Source: an uncultured Prevotellaceae bacterium
Lineage (GTDB): Bacteria; Bacteroidota; Bacteroidia; Bacteroidales; Bacteroidaceae
DNA length: 50,356 nt
Direction of reading: 5' to 3'
Assembly (NCBI GenBank): GCA_902784755.1
Contig: CACZVX010000028.1
Location: forward strand, 1 to 50,356
The notes under the pieces were generated by a model that saw nothing but the letters and a program-made list of their open reading frames with translations, was not told where the DNA came from and searched no databases. The translations under genes and the position numbers were made by a program. Position 1 is the stretch's first letter. Each line of letters begins with the position of its first letter. This document shows, one piece after another, positions 48,346-50,356 of this stretch.

Positions 48346-50356
48346 CAACACTTTTATTATCTATTTCGAACTCGCTGGCAAAGGACATCTATGTCAGCAC
48401 GTCATTTCATGAACCAGCCAACGAGGGGTTACGATTCATCTATAGTTATGATGGTATAACCTGGGACAGCATTCAAGGAACTTTCCTGCGACCGATGGTA
48501 GGTGTGCAGAAAGTAATGCGCGACCCAAGTATTGTAAAAGGTCCCGACGGTACTTTCCATCTGGTATGGACGAGCAGCTGGCGTGGCGACCGCGGCTTTG
48601 GCTACAGTTCCTCTAAAGACCTCATTCACTGGACTTCCCAGCGCTTTATTGAGACGGGCATGGACACCACGACCGTAAACACTTGGGCACCGGAGTTGTT
48701 TTATGATGACGTGAAACGGCAATATCTCATCATCTGGGCCTCGTGTGTGCCGGGCCGTTTCCCCGACGGACAGGAGGAGCACAAGAACAACCACCGTCTG
48801 TATTATATGACGACCAAGGACTTCCATACCTTCTCCAAGACGCAGTTGTTCTATGAACCGGGTTTCTCTGCCATCGATGCTACGCTGGTGAAACGTGGAA
48901 ACAATGACTATGTGATGGTTGTGAAGGACAACACCCGCCCGATGCGCAACATCAAGGTTGCTTTTGCCAAGAGTCCTTACGGCCCATGGTCGGCAGCTTC
49001 AGAGCCTTTTACCGAACAATTTACGGAGGGTCCTTCCACCGCGAAAGTCGGTGACTGGTATTACATCTACTATGATTCTTACAGCCATAAGATTTACGGA
49101 GCCCACCGCACAAAAGACTTCAAGACCTTCCAGGACCAGACGGGCAGTGTGAAGTTCCCCGTTGGACATAAGCATGGAACGGTGTTTATGGCTGACGAAA
49201 AACTAGTGGAAGGCCTCGTCAAATATAACAGAGACTGTGTACATTATACGGGAACAGCCATCTCACGGCCAGAACGTCATGACGGCGGACTGCAGCCCAC
49301 CATCGGCGTGCACAACATTCAGACCATGCGCGGCGAGAAGCCGTGGACCTATAACCACCAGCCGATGATGGCTTATTGGAACGGAAAGTTCTATATGCAT
49401 TATCTCACCGACCCTCGTCATGAGCACGAAGCACCGGGAAAGACCATGCTACAGACTTCTGAGGATGGCTATTCCTGGACGCAACCTGTGGATCTCTTTC
49501 CGGAATATAATGTTCCTGAAGGTTTCTGCAAGGAAGGTTCCACCCTGCCGCCAGCTCATAACCTAAAAGCGGTGATGCACCAACGGGTAGGCTGGTATGT
49601 GGCTCCCAACGGCAAGCTGATAGCCATTGGTTACTATGGTATTTGCCAGACGATGAAGGATGACCCCAACGATGGAAACGGCATCGGACGCGTGGTTCGT
49701 GAAATCAAGAAGGACGGAACGTTCGGTCCCATCTATTTCATCCATTACAACCACGGTTTCAACGAAAAGAATACAGACTATCCTTTCTACAAAAAAGCCA
49801 AGGACAAAAATTTCGTAAAGGCCGTGGATGCCCTGATAGCCGACCCGATGCAGCGCATGCAATGGGCGGAAGAGAGTGACCGCGGTGACGATATTCTGCC
49901 ATTCAAGTCGCCATTGAAGGCTTTCAGCGGCTATACCTTACCCGACGGACGTAAGGTAGGCTTGTGGAAACACGCCCTAATGTCTATCTCTGCCGACGGC
50001 GGAAACACCTGGCGTGAGCCTGCCTACCGTGCTCCCGGACTGGTGAACAGCAACGCCAAGATATGGGGACAGCGACTGAGCGACGGTTCCTATGCCACGG
50101 TTTATAACCCGGCAGAATACCGCTGGCCGCTGGCCATCAGCCTCAGCAGTGACGGTTTGGATTACAATACGCTCTCGCTGGTTCACGGCGACGTGATGCC
50201 CCTGCGCCACGGCGGACAGTTCAAGAGTTACGGTCCGCAGTATGTGCGTGGCATCCAGGAGGGCAACGGCACACCGAAAGACGGTCATCTGTGGGTAACC
50301 TACAGCACGAACAAGGAAGACATGTGGGTGTCGAGGATTGCCGTGCCCGTCAGACT
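48318..50356 (+). CDS. Secreted GH43-like glycosidase, N-terminal 679 codons (truncated by window)
   Basis: The frame runs open to the right edge. The signal peptide is MKRLFLLLLTTLLLSISNSL followed by AK. The first propeller has RDPSIVKGPDGTFHLVWTSS (about 64-83), SKDLIHWTSQ, TWAPELFYDD (about 122-131), IDATLV (about 184) and SPYGPWS, as in GH43-type enzymes. From about residue 335 a second propeller-like half follows, with TSEDGYSWTQP and SADGGNTWREP boxes typical of sialidase-like Asp-box blades. Tandem propellers in one exported protein suggest a glycosidase for complex side chains. The start codon lies inside an inverted repeat. Substrate unknown. Confidence 0.75.
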   Translation, partial: MKRLFLLLLTTLLLSISNSLAKDIYVSTSFHEPANEGLRFIYSYDGITWDSIQGTFLRPMVGVQKVMRDPSIVKGPDGTFHLVWTSSWRGDRGFGYSSSKDLIHWTSQRFIETGMDTTTVNTWAPELFYDDVKRQYLIIWASCVPGRFPDGQEEHKNNHRLYYMTTKDFHTFSKTQLFYEPGFSAIDATLVKRGNNDYVMVVKDNTRPMRNIKVAFAKSPYGPWSAASEPFTEQFTEGPSTAKVGDWYYIYYDSYSHKIYGAHRTKDFKTFQDQTGSVKFPVGHKHGTVFMADEKLVEGLVKYNRDCVHYTGTAISRPERHDGGLQPTIGVHNIQTMRGEKPWTYNHQPMMAYWNGKFYMHYLTDPRHEHEAPGKTMLQTSEDGYSWTQPVDLFPEYNVPEGFCKEGSTLPPAHNLKAVMHQRVGWYVAPNGKLIAIGYYGICQTMKDDPNDGNGIGRVVREIKKDGTFGPIYFIHYNHGFNEKNTDYPFYKKAKDKNFVKAVDALIADPMQRMQWAEESDRGDDILPFKSPLKAFSGYTLPDGRKVGLWKHALMSISADGGNTWREPAYRAPGLVNSNAKIWGQRLSDGSYATVYNPAEYRWPLAISLSSDGLDYNTLSLVHGDVMPLRHGGQFKSYGPQYVRGIQEGNGTPKDGHLWVTYSTNKEDMWVSRIAVPVR

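Overview
The window looks like chromosome of a Prevotella-type Bacteroidales. The evidence is the promoter signature TAnnTTTG with TTG/TTTG about 19-20 bases upstream, many secreted carbohydrate-active enzymes, an S46 dipeptidyl-peptidase, a fused SpmA/SpmB protein, and the Prevotella-like C-terminus of the GH5 enzyme. No tRNA, rRNA, integrase, transposase or CRISPR array was seen. No gene-free gap exceeds about 205 bases.

Layout. 1-9000: a truncated lipoprotein gene on the minus strand, then a plus-strand run of secreted glycan enzymes (beta-propeller/DUF362 protein, GH28, GH105, GH2, GH43-like), consistent with taking apart pectin or rhamnogalacturonan side chains; there is no SusC/SusD pair. 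9100-17000: SpmA/SpmB fusion, polysaccharide flippase, S46 peptidase and a second GH2 enzyme, closed by a strong terminator. 17200-20150: a compact partner-switching module (Cache sensor + SpoIIE phosphatase + HATPase in one protein, then a STAS protein, then a coiled-coil AraC regulator), followed by a 1112-residue exo-rhamnogalacturonan-lyase-like protein. 23500-31200: mostly minus strand and mostly housekeeping (nucleoside kinase, DEAD-box helicase, GH5 endoglucanase, M16 peptidase, small TPR protein), with a LOG-family gene on plus.

31300-47100 is an accessory region, visibly AT-richer than its flanks. Its first operon joins a coiled-coil/CoiA-like nuclease/WG-repeat/S1 protein, a SAM methyltransferase, a short SF1 helicase, an unrecognised 773-residue protein and a DUF1848 protein with a C-terminal CX3CX2C motif. 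The genes are packed tightly and the last two overlap. It reads as an uncharacterised nucleic-acid-directed system, possibly defensive. Small membrane proteins, a membrane-anchored leucine-rich-repeat protein and a 368-residue protein follow. A second operon (43260-47099) has its own promoter and encodes small unknown proteins, a YbjN-like protein, a lone DnaB C-terminal domain with an altered Walker A, and a lipoprotein. The same 15-base palindrome lies at 31243 and 43183, upstream of both operons.

47290-50356: a PfkB sugar kinase and the start of a secreted GH43-like enzyme, cut by the window edge. Its start codon lies inside a perfect 14-bp inverted repeat.

A striking feature of the conserved parts is a set of short-period, T-rich or A-rich repeats at gene borders. 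They encode signal-peptide cores of four exported proteins, contribute the last codons or stop codon of five genes, and appear in frame inside two enzymes.
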